DNA of 64,000 nt from Benincasa hispida (GCF_009727055.1 NC_052350.1:16429864-16493863), one strand, 5' to 3'; positions 34,008 to 45,782 are shown, counted from the stretch's first letter. The notes: a model not told the origin generated them from the sequence alone. Numbers and translations: made by a program.

Positions 34008-34039
<32 letters not shown>

Positions 34040-34590
34040 TAAATATTTATTATATAATCTTTATTTATTAAATTAATTTTTTGAAATTACTTTAGTAGGG
34101 AATTGTAACTCCCTCCCCCTTTTTTCTCTCTTGATCCATCGTGGTAACATGAAGTAGTCTTCGTCTTCTTCTATGATTCACAAAAGAGAATTTCAATCTC
34201 TCCGTGATTTTTGCCCAAGAACACAGAAGAAAAGTTGTTTTCTTCTTCCTCTCAAAAACCCTTTTCCTCTTCCCAAAATCTTAGTAGACGCCACCACTCC
34301 TACTTATTCTCATCCTCTAAGGAGAATACAAGGAGGTTCTCTTGTGGTAGTGGCCATTTGGAATTTCAGTTTTTGGAGATTGAGATCCAGACGAAGAATT
34401 CATGATCGAAAGGAGGGGTCTCGTGAAGAATTGGTTCTTCAAGAGTAAGTTGTTTTTCTTCCCTAATTCCCTTTGAGATAAGCATTTTGTAATTTATTAT
34501 TATACATAAATTTTTGTTTGTAAATTTGCAATTATGTGTGAAAAACGAAATTGGGATGATCCCGCTTTCGCATTCGAACTTCACTATTCA
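32326..34590 (+). repeat. 5' LTR of Copia B with internal duplication
   Basis: It is 2265 bp against 1968 bp for the 3' LTR. The main cause is a tandem duplication of about 382 bp: the block starting ataaggtctcatctgtagct occurs at about 33252 and again at about 33634, each followed by the same AT-rich sequence and a (CATA)n run. The 3' LTR carries this block once (about 43029). The small frames at 34173-34584 lie in LTR sequence. Confidence 0.85.
33252..34030 (+). repeat. Tandem duplication of ~382 bp within the B 5' LTR
   Basis: Two nearly identical copies lie head to tail. The junction is at the TA/CATA microsatellite (33605-33632), which probably mediated unequal exchange or slippage. The copies differ by a few substitutions and a 15-bp indel near their start. 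Confidence 0.85.
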
Positions 34591-34596
34591 TTTAAT

Positions 34597-34608
34597 TGGT
34601 ATCAGAGC
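34597..34608 (+). other. Primer-binding site of Copia B
   Basis: TGGTATCAGAGC, complementary to the initiator-Met tRNA 3' end, lies six bases after the 5' LTR end at 34590. Confidence 0.9.
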
Positions 34609-36769
34609 GGGGATTTTGTTTTCCAATTTTATTTTATTCAGAATTTTATTTACAGAATTTTGGTGGGTTTCATTCTGTATTATTCATGTGATGAATGGAT
34701 ATTGAATGGTTTTTACAATTTTGGATGTTTCGGGATTAGGCTTTATGTTTATAGCTTTATTTTACAAACTTTATTTGTAAGGGCCCTTTGTTTTTATGCA
34801 TTAATTGCAATAGAGTCTGTAAATTCGTAGTCTTGAGTCATTCGTCAGGTTTTTGGTCTTTTTTTTGGAGAAAATGAAGCCCAAATAGGAGAAGAGTCGA
34901 AGGTATTCGGGTCTGTATAGTGCCTACTGTATAGTAACGTCCTAGCGTTGCAATGCTACGAAAGGCAAAATAGAAATTTTTTTTTGTAGTGTTGCAACGC
35001 TAGATCACATGTTGAATTCTCCGAGATGGAAAAAAATTTTCGGCTCGTGCGTGGTTCGATTTATGGCTCAGCTAGTTCACGTCTAGTTCGCTTGGTTCGA
35101 TCGGTTCATTGGCAGTTTGAATGCTAGACGGTCCAATTTGTGCGGTTCAAGATCCGATTTGCCTACTTTGAACCGGTTAAGCTATTATTTGTAATAGTTT
35201 GTTTTTTGATTAATTAAATTAATATAAATATTAGATTTAATTAATTTTTAGGAGTCCAATCCCGATCCATAAATTTTTGTTTAAATTATACATTTAATGT
35301 ATGGTTTAAATTATAATATATTGTTGCATGATTTATTTTATAGCATGCTCATGCATCATATAATATAAGAGTTATACTATATGTTTGCATGCATAATAAC
35401 ATTGCATGCATCATTTATATTATAAGAGTCATAATATATAGTTTGATGTATGTATGAATGTTATTGTATTTCATTACTTTAGTATATAATTGAAGTATGT
35501 TAAGTAATGAAATGAAGATTGCATGTAACATGTCATTACTTTAGGTAATTTTATAAAGTATGATATCAAATACAATGAATGGTTTAATTTGTTTCTTTTA
35601 TTTTATAATCGTTATAATTAAATGAAATTAGAAATTAAAATCAATAATTCAAAATTGCATGCAAACTTAGGTTCAAATCATTTTTTAAAATAGTTTTAAA
35701 ATATGATTTACATAGAACTAAGATCAAAAAATTTCTAATGAGATAAGAAATTAATTTAATCTTTTTAATCAATTTAATTGGACTAAAATATGATTCAGAT
35801 TAAAATTATAGCAAACGTATCTATAAGGGATCTTTGTCTAAGGCTAGTTCTGTCTATGCTAGGGTATTTATGTTGGCTTAAATGAAACACCCCTATATAG
35901 GAATTGACCTGGAAGGTGAATTAGATAAATTTGTTACAAGCATGCAATTGTTGATTAAAGTTTGTTAAAATGTTTGACGAACATTAATCAAAATTGTTTA
36001 ACTATCCAAAGTAAGTGTTACTGTTAGGAAAACTCAAACAATCACTTAATAAAAATAATTAGCCGTATTTTTAAAATACTCAATGGGAGGAAAAAGATGT
36101 ATACGATATGTCATTTTTCAACTCATGTTTCTCCCTTAATGTTCACACCGTAAGACTCGTGTTTGGCCTCGAGGCGCCTTAGGACCCTTCGGATGGTGTT
36201 TGCATAGGTCAATATCAAGATGAATGGAAAGATTATTCATAGTAAGTGGGAGAGGGATGTCTGCCAACATGTCCTACGGTCTCTTTCATTAGTTTGCAAT
36301 GTGAGATCTTCTTGCACAGCCTCGAGGCACCCTAAAAATATCCTCCTTTGAATGGTTTGTGCATTAGGTCAATATCAAAGTGAACTCCAGAAATGGATAA
36401 GACCGCTTCAGTTTTTTCCCAATTGGTTTTTCCCTTTGGTTGGCTCATTGGGGTGGAACTTTAGGGTCTAAAATGAAGCATCACACTTATGATAAATTGT
36501 TAAGCTAGTTAATGATTTATAGACCAAATCAATAATGACTAATTGTTATAGGAATAAGAGTTATCCTCGTGTAATAATTGATTGACAGTGTCTTAGATCA
36601 GTGAAGAGACAACTGATTCCCGTAGTTTTTGTTTTAAACCACTAAAGCATCATTGCAGGAAAAAAAAAAGATGTTAAATGGGGTTCATTTAGTTTTTGCT
36701 AAAATTGATTGGATGTTTTATAATTATACTAAAATCTAATATAGATCAATTCCTTTCTTTTCAGCAAAA
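34609..36769 (+). other. Long untranslated leader of Copia B
   Basis: About 2.1 kb separates the primer-binding site and gag, with no recognisable protein. Its part at 35825-36370 is shared with 10693-11290, so it is a genuine family feature and not a random insertion. AT-rich runs with atgcatgca motifs lie at 35330-35450. Confidence 0.65.
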
Positions 36770-37200
36770 ATGTCAAATTTTATTTTTCTACTATTTTCCT
36801 TTACTTGTTTGACTGATTTTAATTATACGACTTGGAAAAATTATATTAAAAAAAATTCATTGTTAACAACCTCAACATCGTCTTGGTTAAAGATTATCCT
36901 CGAGTCCCAACCCTTTATGCAACACGAAATATTCGTGATGCATACGAAATGTTCGTGATATATACGAAATGTGGACAAAGGCTAATGATAAGACCCGAGT
37001 TTACATTTTGGCAAGCATACCTGATGCCTAGATTTTAAAGTATGGTCACTACACATCAGATCATGCAATTAATGCAAGAATTGTTTTAGTGAAAGTTCTA
37101 ATATTCAAGAAAAATGTGTTGATGACAACGAAACCAGTAATGTCAGCTCCCTCGATAAACTCTAATCCATATTGAATGTCAAATGACAAATAGAGAAAGC
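36770..37200 (+). pseudogene. Copia B gag remnant
   Basis: The start at 36770 encodes a weakly preserved gag N-terminus (a FNYTTWKNYIKKN segment resembling the NYxTWK signature of Copia gag). After frameshifts, a ...RNIRDAYEM segment and, in another frame, WTKANDKTRVYILASIPDA follow, the conserved helix region. The rest, including a zinc knuckle, is not recognisable. The gag would form the virus-like particle. Confidence 0.6.
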
Positions 37201-37237
37201 AAATGTTGTCGAATCTAGTGAAGATAGTCAATGAGGA

Positions 37238-37591
37238 TTGTCCTTTGAGATGAAACTTGGAATTTATGATGTGGGTTATAGAGCTGATCTCACTACTCTC
37301 AAGAAAAGGAAGAACTCTAAAAAAAATAATTCTGATTTATTTGTCTTAGATACGTGCTTAGTAGAAAATGATGATTCTGCCTGGATAGTTGATTCAGGAA
37401 CTACTAATCACGTATGTTCTTCCTATCAGGGATTTAATTCCTGGAGACAATTGGTAGCTGGAGAGATAACTCTTAGAGTTGATACTGGTGAGGCCATTTC
37501 AACTGTTGTCGTAGGCAGACTTAAGTTATTTTTGGGCAAGAAACGATATATGTTATTAGTTGACGTGTTCCTAATATCAAGAGCAACTTAA
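37238..37591 (+). pseudogene. Copia B protease
   Basis: The open segment carries WIVDSGTTNHVC, the aspartic protease active site (D-S-G-T). About 50 residues upstream are basic and Asn/Lys-rich, and about 70 downstream fit the flap region. The frame is open through 37591, then shifts. The protease would cleave the Gag-Pol polyprotein. Confidence 0.8.
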
Positions 37592-37654
37592 TTTTTGTTT
37601 CTTATCTTATTGAACAAAAGTAATCTCTATCCTTCTTTCAAAATAAAGTAATCA

Positions 37655-38944
37655 ATGGAAAGAAACTTATATGTATTAATGCCATTAGTTACAAATGTCA
37701 TGCTAAATACTGAAATGTTCAAAATTGTAACAACTGTTAAAAGACCAAGAATTTCTCCTAAAGAAAATGCCCACTTTTGGCATCTAAGGTTATGTCACAT
37801 TAATCTCAATAGGATTGAGAGATTTGTGAAAACTAGACTTCTAAATGGTTTAGAAGAAAACTCTTTACCTATATATGAGTCACTCTTTACCTATATATGA
37901 GTCATTCCTTGAAGCCAAAATGACAAAATAACATTTTACTGAAAAAAGTTATATAGAGTCAAAGTGACCTTAGAGTTTATATATTTAGATCTCTACGGCC
38001 AGATGAATGTAAAAGCACGAGGAGGGTATGAATATTCCATCTCTTTCATAGATGATTATTCTAGATATGGGCATCTATGTCTAATGCAACACAAGTTTGA
38101 AGCCCTTGAAAATTTCAAGGAGTATAAGACTGACATTGAAAACTTATTAGGTAAAAAGATAAAAACACTACCATCTGATCGTGGTGGAGAGTATATAGAC
38201 TTAAGATTTCAGAACTTTTGATAGAACATAGAATTACGTCCAAAATCTAAGCCACAATTACACCTCAATAAAATGGTGTATCGGAAAGGAGAAATAGAAC
38301 CCTGTTGAACATGGTCAGTCTATAATGAACTATGCTCAACTTTCTGACTCGTTTTAGGGATATACAGTAAAGATTGTTATTTACATTTTTAACAATGTTC
38401 CCTCAAAGAGTGTTTCTGAAACACTTTGTAAGTTATGGAGAGATTGTAAAGGTAGTTTACGCCACTTTAAAATTTGAGGATGTCCATCCTCTGTGCTAAT
38501 GAAAAATCTAAAAATTTAGAAACTCGTTCAAAAGTATGCTTATTTGTAGGCTACCTCAAGGAAATGAGAGGTGGGTACTTCTTTGATCCAAGTGAGAATA
38601 AAGTGTTTGTACCGAAAAATGCTACCTTATTAGAAGAAGACCACATGAGGGACCATAAACCACAAAGTAAAATAATTTTGAGTGAAATTTCTAATAAAAC
38701 TACTGAGACTTCAACAAGGGTTATTGAGGGGGCTGATACATCAACAAAAGTTGTTAATGTCAGTTCATCTAGTCATTCACATCCATCTCAAGAGTTGAGT
38801 TTACCTCGACATAGTAGGAGGATTATGAACCTACCTGTATGCTACATGAGTTTAATAAAAGCCCAAGATATCATAGATGATGATGGTGTTGAAGATCTAT
38901 TGTTTTATAAACAAGCAATGAAAGATGTTGACAAGAATGAATAG
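37655..38944 (+). pseudogene. Copia B integrase and linker
   Basis: The gag-pre-integrase zinc region starts with HFWHLRLCHINLNRI at about 37773. A 22-bp tandem duplication (37861-37904) destroys the following CxxC. The catalytic core at 37964-38221 keeps the D, D and E contexts: YLDLYG, FIDDYSRYG and SDRGGEY. The C-terminal part is broken (38280-38470), and 38474-38944 reads through RSKVCLFVGYLKEMRGGYFF into a Ser/Thr-rich linker ending MKDVDKNE just before RT. It would integrate the cDNA; frameshifts and stops make it inactive. Confidence 0.8.
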
Positions 38945-39650
38945 ATTAAAGTCATGAATCAAAAAACAGAGACTACGTACTTCAATTCTGTCTGGGAGCT
39001 TGTAGATCAACATGATGGGGTAAAACCTATAGGTTGTAAGTGGATTTACAAGAGAAAAAGAGGTGTAAATGGAAAGATACAGACCTTTTAAGCGATCAAA
39101 ACAATCCTTAAGTACCTTCGGAGAACAGGGGACTATATGCTTGTGTATGGAGATAAGGACTTGATCCTTACAGGATACACGAACTCTGACTTTCAAACTG
39201 ATTGGGATTCTCAAAAATCCACATCAGGGTTAGTGTTTACTCTTATTGGAGGAGCTATAGTTTGGCGGAGCATGAAGCAAGGATGCATCGAAGACTCCAC
39301 TATGGAAGCCAAATACGTAGTTGCTTGTGAAGCTTCTAAAGAGGTTGTTTGGCTTAAGAAATTTCTTACTTATTTGGAAGTTGTTTCAAATACGTCTTTA
39401 CCCATCACACTTTATTGTGATAACAGTGGTGTTGTGGCAAATTCTAAGGAACCTAGGAGCCATTGAAGAGGAAAACACATTGAGCGAAAATATCATTTTA
39501 TTCGAAAGATTGTGCATCAAGATAACGTGACTGTCATGAAGATTGCTTTGGAGCACAACATTGCTTATCCGTTTACAAAGGTTCTCACGGCTAAAGTGTT
39601 CGAGGGTCATCTAGAAAGTCCAAGTCTACGAGATATACGACATATTGTCT
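38945..39650 (+). pseudogene. Copia B RT start fused to RNase H (RT core deleted)
   Basis: The first part encodes FNSVWELVD and KPIGCKWIYKRKRGVNGKIQTF, the N-terminus of RT. At about 39090 the sequence jumps to LKYLRRTGDYMLVYGDKDLI, the start of RNase H, so the whole RT palm with YVDD is missing. The RNase H section (39137-39466) is well preserved: GYTNSDFQTDWDSQKSTSG, STMEAKYVVACEASKEVVWL and LYCDNSGVVANS. It ends near 39650 with ...HLESPSLRDIRHIV. Confidence 0.85.
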
Positions 39651-39654
39651 AGGG

Positions 39655-41875
39655 TGAAGAAACTCTTATTCAAGAGTACCTACGAGCGAAAATGGATCTT
39701 TCCAATTCATTGTGACAAAATTTCCACATATACATTCAAAAATACTAATATGCATTTATAATGCTAAATTATTGACATGCTCAAAGGAACAATAAATAAG
39801 AGATCGAGAGATTAAACCAATTGAAGTCTTGACCAGTTGAAGTCTTGTTCTTCACAGTAAATCTCATTTTCGTTGAAACAGTGAGCTATCGCTAAGCAAA
39901 ACCCAATCATCTACCTCGAATAGTCTCCACACAAAAAGAAGGAAACGAGGACGACACCACCATTCAGAGCCCTCAGTATTCTTGGAGTGAGAATCCAAAG
40001 GGCGGACTTTAATCAGATTTGGTAAAGGGAAGGAGAAAGGGAGATCATATACAAGGATCAAACAAGTGGAAGATAGGCTCGTCTATCGTATAGAAAAAAT
40101 ACTTGATCGTTTAGGTGAAGTATACAATCGTGTAGGAAAAGGTAAGCAATCGTCTAAATGATCGTGTAGAAAAAACTAGCGATCGTCTATACAATCGTTT
40201 AGTAAATATCGGCCACTAAATGATCGCTTAGGAAATGGTAAATGATCGTATAGTAAATATCGGGCGCTAAACAATCGCTTAGAAAAAGATAAACGATTGT
40301 TTAGTAAATAGCAAGCGCGAGTGTAATTGTTAAGAGATCGCTCAACACTATCATATAGGTAAGCGATCGTTCAAACACCATCGTATAGGCACAGGTTTTG
40401 CTAAGCAATGACACTCTTCAACACAATGTCCGTGCATCTAATGCTTAACACATCGTGAGCTATTTAAGCGTCTCAAAGTGATTTTTCAACTTACTCATCC
40501 GTCATGAAAACAGAAGAGACGTCGTCCTATTACCCCTTTAACCATCCAATTAATAGACAATGAATATCATCACATCATATTCATAACCTATGAATTAATA
40601 TCATATATTAATCATAGTATTTTTCTTCCACTAGATATAAATCATATTTATATCAAATTTCCTCCAAATTAATGTATCTCATACATAAAGTTAATTATAT
40701 CGTATACAATTAACTAGTTCAATTATATCATATATAGTCGAACTCCCTCTTGTCAATTTGAACATTTCAAACTGACCCAAAAACTGACTCTCAACTTGTA
40801 TCCAAGCTACCAAGAGGACCTTATGGACCTATGGCTCGAAGCTCCAATGGTATGATAATAACTGACTAAACTCTTTAGCCACGACATCTACCATCCGTTA
40901 ACTGCCAGGCATTCTACTAAAGACCGACAGTTGAACTCTTCATACCATAGATATATTTCTTTGTCCATTGGATATAACCAATCATTAGTACGATAACCCT
41001 TCATAGATGCTTGTAAGTACAACTCGCCAATATACCATTTTTCCTCTGTAGTTACATCTTACTATTTTAGTACCATTGATCCCTCTAATGAACAATACAA
41101 CATAGTCCTACTACGTGTGAACACCTCTCGGGCCATGAAAAGGTAAGTGATGCCACATCGTTCAAGCCCCCGGGATCAGCCCTTAAGAGAGCAATCTATC
41201 TACTTACCCCTGCTTCAGGGAAGGAGTGAACTCCATCTTGTGAAACTGAGTTCCCAGCTCCAAAATCAGACAAATCCCCAAAGTGATAGGTTTGAGTCGA
41301 CACTCTTGCCACTCGCACCCATGCAAATCAAAGGATGGCCCTCAATGTCAGGAGTTCCTAACTCACTCAGGATTGAGGTCATGTTACCTATGGTCATCCT
41401 AGTGAAGTGAAGTCTCAGCCATTAGCAGAGTGATATGACGAGATATTAACACTTCGAGGTCAAGTCTTATACAAACTCTATGTATAGGACGCCCCCGCTC
41501 GCATGTCCCCTACATGAATGATCAGAATCAGACCATCTGTGACAAGTCACAACACATGTAACTATTCCACAAAGCAGGTCGTGTCTGTAGTGTTACCAGG
41601 ATAAGGTTTCCCTTCTGTATCCATATATCACAGACCATTTTTATTGTCACTTAATACATAATCTACTTGTATGTCACTACATACATGCTTAAGTTACATA
41701 AAGCCAACCAGGTATATTAAGTTTATTGGTTTGTGGTAAGATTTAAAAAAAAAAAAATCTAAATGTGCAAAGTCAATAAGTGAAGTAAATATCATATATA
41801 CTATACATCACAAGCGTTCTTACAACGTTGTTTACAAACTATAAGACACAAGACTTTAGGGCACAAACCCCAACA
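39655..41875 (-). mobile_element. Solo LTR-A, 2221 bp, TSD TAGGG
   Basis: It is inserted in reverse in the 3' end of Copia B and bounded by TAGGG at 39650-39654 and 41876-41880. On the minus strand it starts TGTTGGGGTTTGTGCCC and ends GAGTTTCTTCA, intact TG...CA ends, so it is the best reference copy of LTR-A in the window. A CGATCG array lies at 40085-40400. The frame at 41147-41410 plus is LTR sequence and does not encode a recognised protein. Confidence 0.95.
40085..40400 (-). repeat. CGATCG palindrome array in the reference LTR-A
   Basis: Ten or so cgatcgt/acgatcg-like units, some mutated to caatcgt or tgatcgt, are separated by cttaggaaa, ctaaa and gtatag linkers. The array is 430-750 bp from the LTR 3' end. 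Confidence 0.75.
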
Positions 41876-41996
41876 TAGGGCAAGTGGGAGATGTTACTGG
41901 GGTATAGTTTATGCCTTAGTTTATTGTATTTTATACTTTATTTATATTATACATTTGACTCTCTAAGCTTAAGATAAGTAATAGATTGTTGGGATT

Positions 41997-43964
41997 CATT
42001 TCCTAAATCTCTCTTATATTCTTGTAGATTGTAAACTCTATATAAACAAAATGTTATTATTAAAATAATGTTTATTTTATGAGCATATACTCAATCTAAT
42101 AAACAAAGATCCTAAGTTATTTAATGTAATTTAAACATGTATATAGAGACATACGGGTGGATCATGTTTAAATGATAACCTAAACGATCTGTACTAGATG
42201 GATAAGGTTGGGTACTTTATCCTAGTGACACTATGGATACGGCCTGCTTTGTAGATGTTACAAGTGTTGTAAAATACTACAAATGATTTGATCGTGATCA
42301 TTCATGTGGAGACATGTGAGTGGGAGTATCTTATACAAATAGTTTGTATAAGATCGGACCACGAAATGACTAGTCTCATTATATAATGTCACTAATAATA
42401 GAGACTAACATTTTACCAGGATGACCATATGTGACATGACTTGAATCCTAAGTGAGTTGTGAACTCTTTCCTATGAAAGCGGTCCTTTGATTTGCATGGG
42501 TGAGAGTGGTCAGATTGTCGATTCAATATGCCTATCATTTTGGGGATTCGTTTGATTGAGAAGCTAGGAACACAACTACATAAGACGAAATTCACTCCTG
42601 CTCTGATGTCAATGTCAGTAGATAAATTGCTTCCTTAAGGGCTGATTTCGAGGCTTGAACAATGTGGCCACACATTCTCTTAACTCAGATGAATTTGGTC
42701 ATAGTTGAACTATGACTTATTATTCATTAGAGGGATCAGTGTTACTTAAGGAGTTACATCTAACTGTAGAGGCAAAACGGTAATTTTGGCTCAGCAATAC
42801 TTATGAGTAATTTGTGAAGGGTCAGTGAACTGGTTGGTTTTATATCCAATAGATATAGAAATATATTTGTAGTGCGAAGAGTGCAGTTTTCAGTATTTAA
42901 TGGAATGATCAGCATTTAATGAATGTTGAATAATTAATTATTGAGAATTAACTAGTTTAATGGAGTGATCGACAGTTAAGGAGTTTAATTAATTATTCAA
43001 GTACCATAGAAGCTTCAATCAACAGGTCCATAAGGTCCCCTCTGTAACTCAACATAGATTATTGAGAATTAATTTTGAATTATTTTAAATGGTTCAAATT
43101 AATTGAGGAAATTAATTTAAACTAATTATATGTGATATAATCAATATAATGTATTTGATGCATTATAATATAAAATTTATTTGAGAGGAATTAAATATTT
43201 GAATGTAATCCAAATACTAATTGTATGGATGAGATTCATATAATTAAATTTAATATAAATGTGATTAATATTAAATACCATGTATTATTGAGAGAAATAA
43301 AACTGTAGGTTATGTGTTATATTTGATATAACATATAGTTTAATATATACTATATTATAAAGTGGTTATCATATATATATATTAAATAATTTATTAAATA
43401 ATTGTTATTTATTAAATTATTTTTTATTTTAATTAATTAATTTTTAAATTACTTTAGGAGGGAGTTGTAACTCCCTCCCCTTCTTTTCTCTCATAATTGA
43501 TCGTGGTAACATGAAGTGGTCTTCATCTTCTTTATAGAAGATTCACAAAAGAAAATTTCGATCTCTCTATGACTTTTGCCCAAGAACACACAAAAGAAAA
43601 GTTGTTTTCTTCTTCCTCTAAAAGATCCTTTCCCTCTTCCCAAAATCTTAGCAGAGCCCACCACTCCTGCTTATTCTCATCCCCTAACGAGAATACAAGA
43701 GGTTTTCTTGTAGTGGTGGCTATTTGGGATTTCAGTTTTTGGAGATCGAGATCCAGACAAAGAGTTCGTGACCAAAAGAAGGGATCTCGCGAAGAATTGG
43801 TTCTTCAAGCGTTAGTTGTTTTTCTTCCTTAATTCCATTTGAGAGAAGCATGCTGTAATTTATTGTTATGCATAAATTTTTGTTCTGTAAATTTGCAATT
43901 CTGTGTAAAAAAAAATGAAATCAGGACGATCCAACTTCCGCATTCGAACTTCACCGTTCCTTCA
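41997..43964 (+). repeat. 3' LTR of Copia B
   Basis: It begins TGTTGGGATTCATTTCC and ends ACCGTTCCTTCA. It aligns with the 5' LTR over its length but has one copy of the block that is duplicated there. Between the TSD of the LTR-A insertion and this LTR, 41881-41996 is the last internal B sequence, with a purine-rich caagtgggagat at 41881. Confidence 0.9.
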
Positions 43965-43969
43965 AATAG

Positions 43970-44592
43970 CATGTCCCCATATAGATGTAAGAAACTTAGC
44001 TCTCATAAGCAATGGTCTTGCAATTAATTGCAAATGTTTTATGAATGATTCTGCTAAACCATTTTGTGTATGAACATGAGCTACAGGATGTTCGACACTT
44101 ATCCCAATTGACATACAATAATTATCAAAAGTTTAGAATGTAAATTCACCAGCATTATCAAGACGAATGGTCTTAATTGTATAATCAGAAAATCGTGCTC
44201 TTAACACTTAATTATTTGAGCAAGTAATCTTGCAAATGCAAGATTTTGACTTGATAATAAGCACACGTGTGACCATCTGCTTGATGCGTCTATTAGTACA
44301 ATAAAATATCTAAATGGCCCACTTGGTGGGTTAATAGGTGCACATATATCACCATGAATTCGTTCTAAAAATGCAGATGATTCAATCCCCACTTTAACTG
44401 GTGATTGTCTAATATTAGTTTGCCTTGAGAGCAAGCATCATATGATAATTCATTAGATTGAAAAGTCTTCTGGCACTTCAATAGATGTCTGTTTGAATTC
44501 TCAATAATTCTTCTCATCATTATAGACCCTGGATGACCTAATTTGTCGTGCCAAATTATAAATATGTCTAGATTCATGAATATCAAGTTCAT
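43970..44592 (-). pseudogene. Copia H integrase, zinc region and catalytic core
   Basis: The minus strand at 44592-44400 encodes IWHDKLGHPGSIMMRRII and CQKTFQSNELSYDACSQGK, the gag-pre-integrase HHCC region (one Cys altered to Ser or Tyr context). The core follows: LERIHGDICAPI has the first Asp and FIVLIDASSRWSHV the second. The third acidic residue (LDNAGEFT context) is on a shifted frame near 44150. The sequence is cut at 43970 by Copia B and resumes at 32320. Confidence 0.8.
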
Positions 44593-44605
44593 TGTTGCAT
44601 ATATT

Positions 44606-44986
44606 TCAATTACTCGTATATGAGTATAATATAATCCAAAAGATCACAGGCAACTCTTCTAGTATACATTTTTCATATAAGACAATAGATATGATATAAA
44701 AATACTCCATATTATTCTTTCTGTCAATCTCAATATAATAACCATTGCAACGTATATCTTTAAAACTAAGTAGATTTCTCTTTGATTGAGAGAATAATGC
44801 ATTGTCAATTATAAATTTCGTTCCTCTAGGCAAAATAATATTTGCTTTTCCAAATTCTAGGTTTGTAGAACCTGATATTGTATTGACTTTTGCTTCCAGC
44901 ATTGTCAGTTTGGAAAAATATTTTCTACTTGTAAGTATTGTATGTGTAGTTGAACTGTCTGCCTGATATTGATCTTCTATACTCAT
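44606..44986 (-). pseudogene. Copia H protease
   Basis: A 126-codon minus-strand frame begins MSIEDQYQADSSTTHTIL. The ADSSTTHT segment is the aspartic protease active-site region with D-S-S-T where D-S/T-G/A is usual. Conserved downstream segments are KYFSKLTM, VNTISGSTNLEFGKANI, LPRGTKF and SKRNLLSFKDIRCNGYYIE. This is one of the longest open H frames, but it lacks the rest of the polyprotein frame. Confidence 0.75.
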
Positions 44987-45130
44987 TTTTTAGTCACCTA
45001 ACATATAAAAATAATCTAGGTTTCTTCATTAAAAGAAAATAATTACAATAAGAAAACCAACATTTGGGATATACAAAGGTTAACATCTACTAAGAAGAAA
45101 AAAATATCTGGAGATGAATAAAAAAGACAA

Positions 45131-45777
45131 CATTAAATCTAGATATTTTCAAAACCAAAGAAAACATTTGATGTCCCATCAATTCTACTGATTTTCTCTT
45201 TAAGAGATTCAAATAAGTCAGCCACATCCAAATTTGTCATATGAGATGGGTCAAATATGTTATTATCCTAATATGCAAAATTTGCTTCCACATTTTTCTC
45301 TTTTTCCTTCAGGGATGCTTGATAGAGATCAACTAACTCTTTTGACATACAACAGGTACGTGACCAATGCTCAGTTATTCTGCATCGGAAGCATTTATTT
45401 TCAACATTTTTTGAACTCTTATCTTGTGGAGCTTTTCTTTTGTGATCATTATTTTGTATGGTTCTTTTAAAATTTGAATGATTAGAACGGCCACCACGAC
45501 AATAATAATTACTTCTTCCTCTACCATGGTCAAACTCCACCACGACCATGATCTCGACCACAATTAAAATTCACAGCATTCACTTCAAGGAATGATGTCG
45601 TTCCGGTTGGTCGAGATTCATGATTTTTCATCAATAGCTCGTTATTTTATTCGACCATGGGAAGACATAAAATTAGTTCAGAATATTGTTTAAAACCTTT
45701 CTCTCGATATTGCTACTGCGGGAGCATATTCGAGACCTGAAATGTAAAAAATGTCTTTACTAGCATATTCAACATTA
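45131..45777 (-). pseudogene. Copia H gag, C-terminal part with zinc knuckle
   Basis: From 45777 down the minus strand carries gag sequence also present in G. The frame at 45561-45268 has a Gly/Arg-rich region (RGRSNYYCRGGRSNHSNFKR), then an intact CCHC knuckle CFRCRITEHWSRTC (45352-45393) and KELVDLYQASLKEKEKNVEANFA. Upstream codons are broken by stops. The knuckle would bind element RNA during packaging. Copia D separates this part from the N-terminus at 50653-51049. Confidence 0.8.
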
Positions 45778-45782
45778 GTAAT

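Larger units (their letters stand above)
32326..43964 (+). mobile_element. Copia element B, full length with TSD AATAG
   Basis: The boundaries are AATAG at 32321-32325 and 43965-43969, inside the H integrase. The layout is 5' LTR 32326-34590, primer-binding site 34597-34608, leader, gag, PR, INT, a deleted RT, RNase H, solo LTR-A insertion (39655-41875), and 3' LTR 41997-43964. The RT catalytic region is missing, so B could not have moved by its own enzymes in its present form. The LTRs begin TGTTGGGATT and end TTCA/TTCA. Confidence 0.9.

Noticed and set aside
34173..34830. Overlapping frames around the Copia B LTR end
   Set aside because: They cross the 3' part of the LTR and the primer-binding site; no protein similarity.
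39864..40061. Minus frame similar to frames at 11920-12144
   Set aside because: The similarity is LTR-A nucleotide homology; frames are broken in other copies.
41147..41410. 87-codon plus frame
   Set aside because: It lies wholly in the solo LTR-A and recurs with stops in other LTR-A copies.
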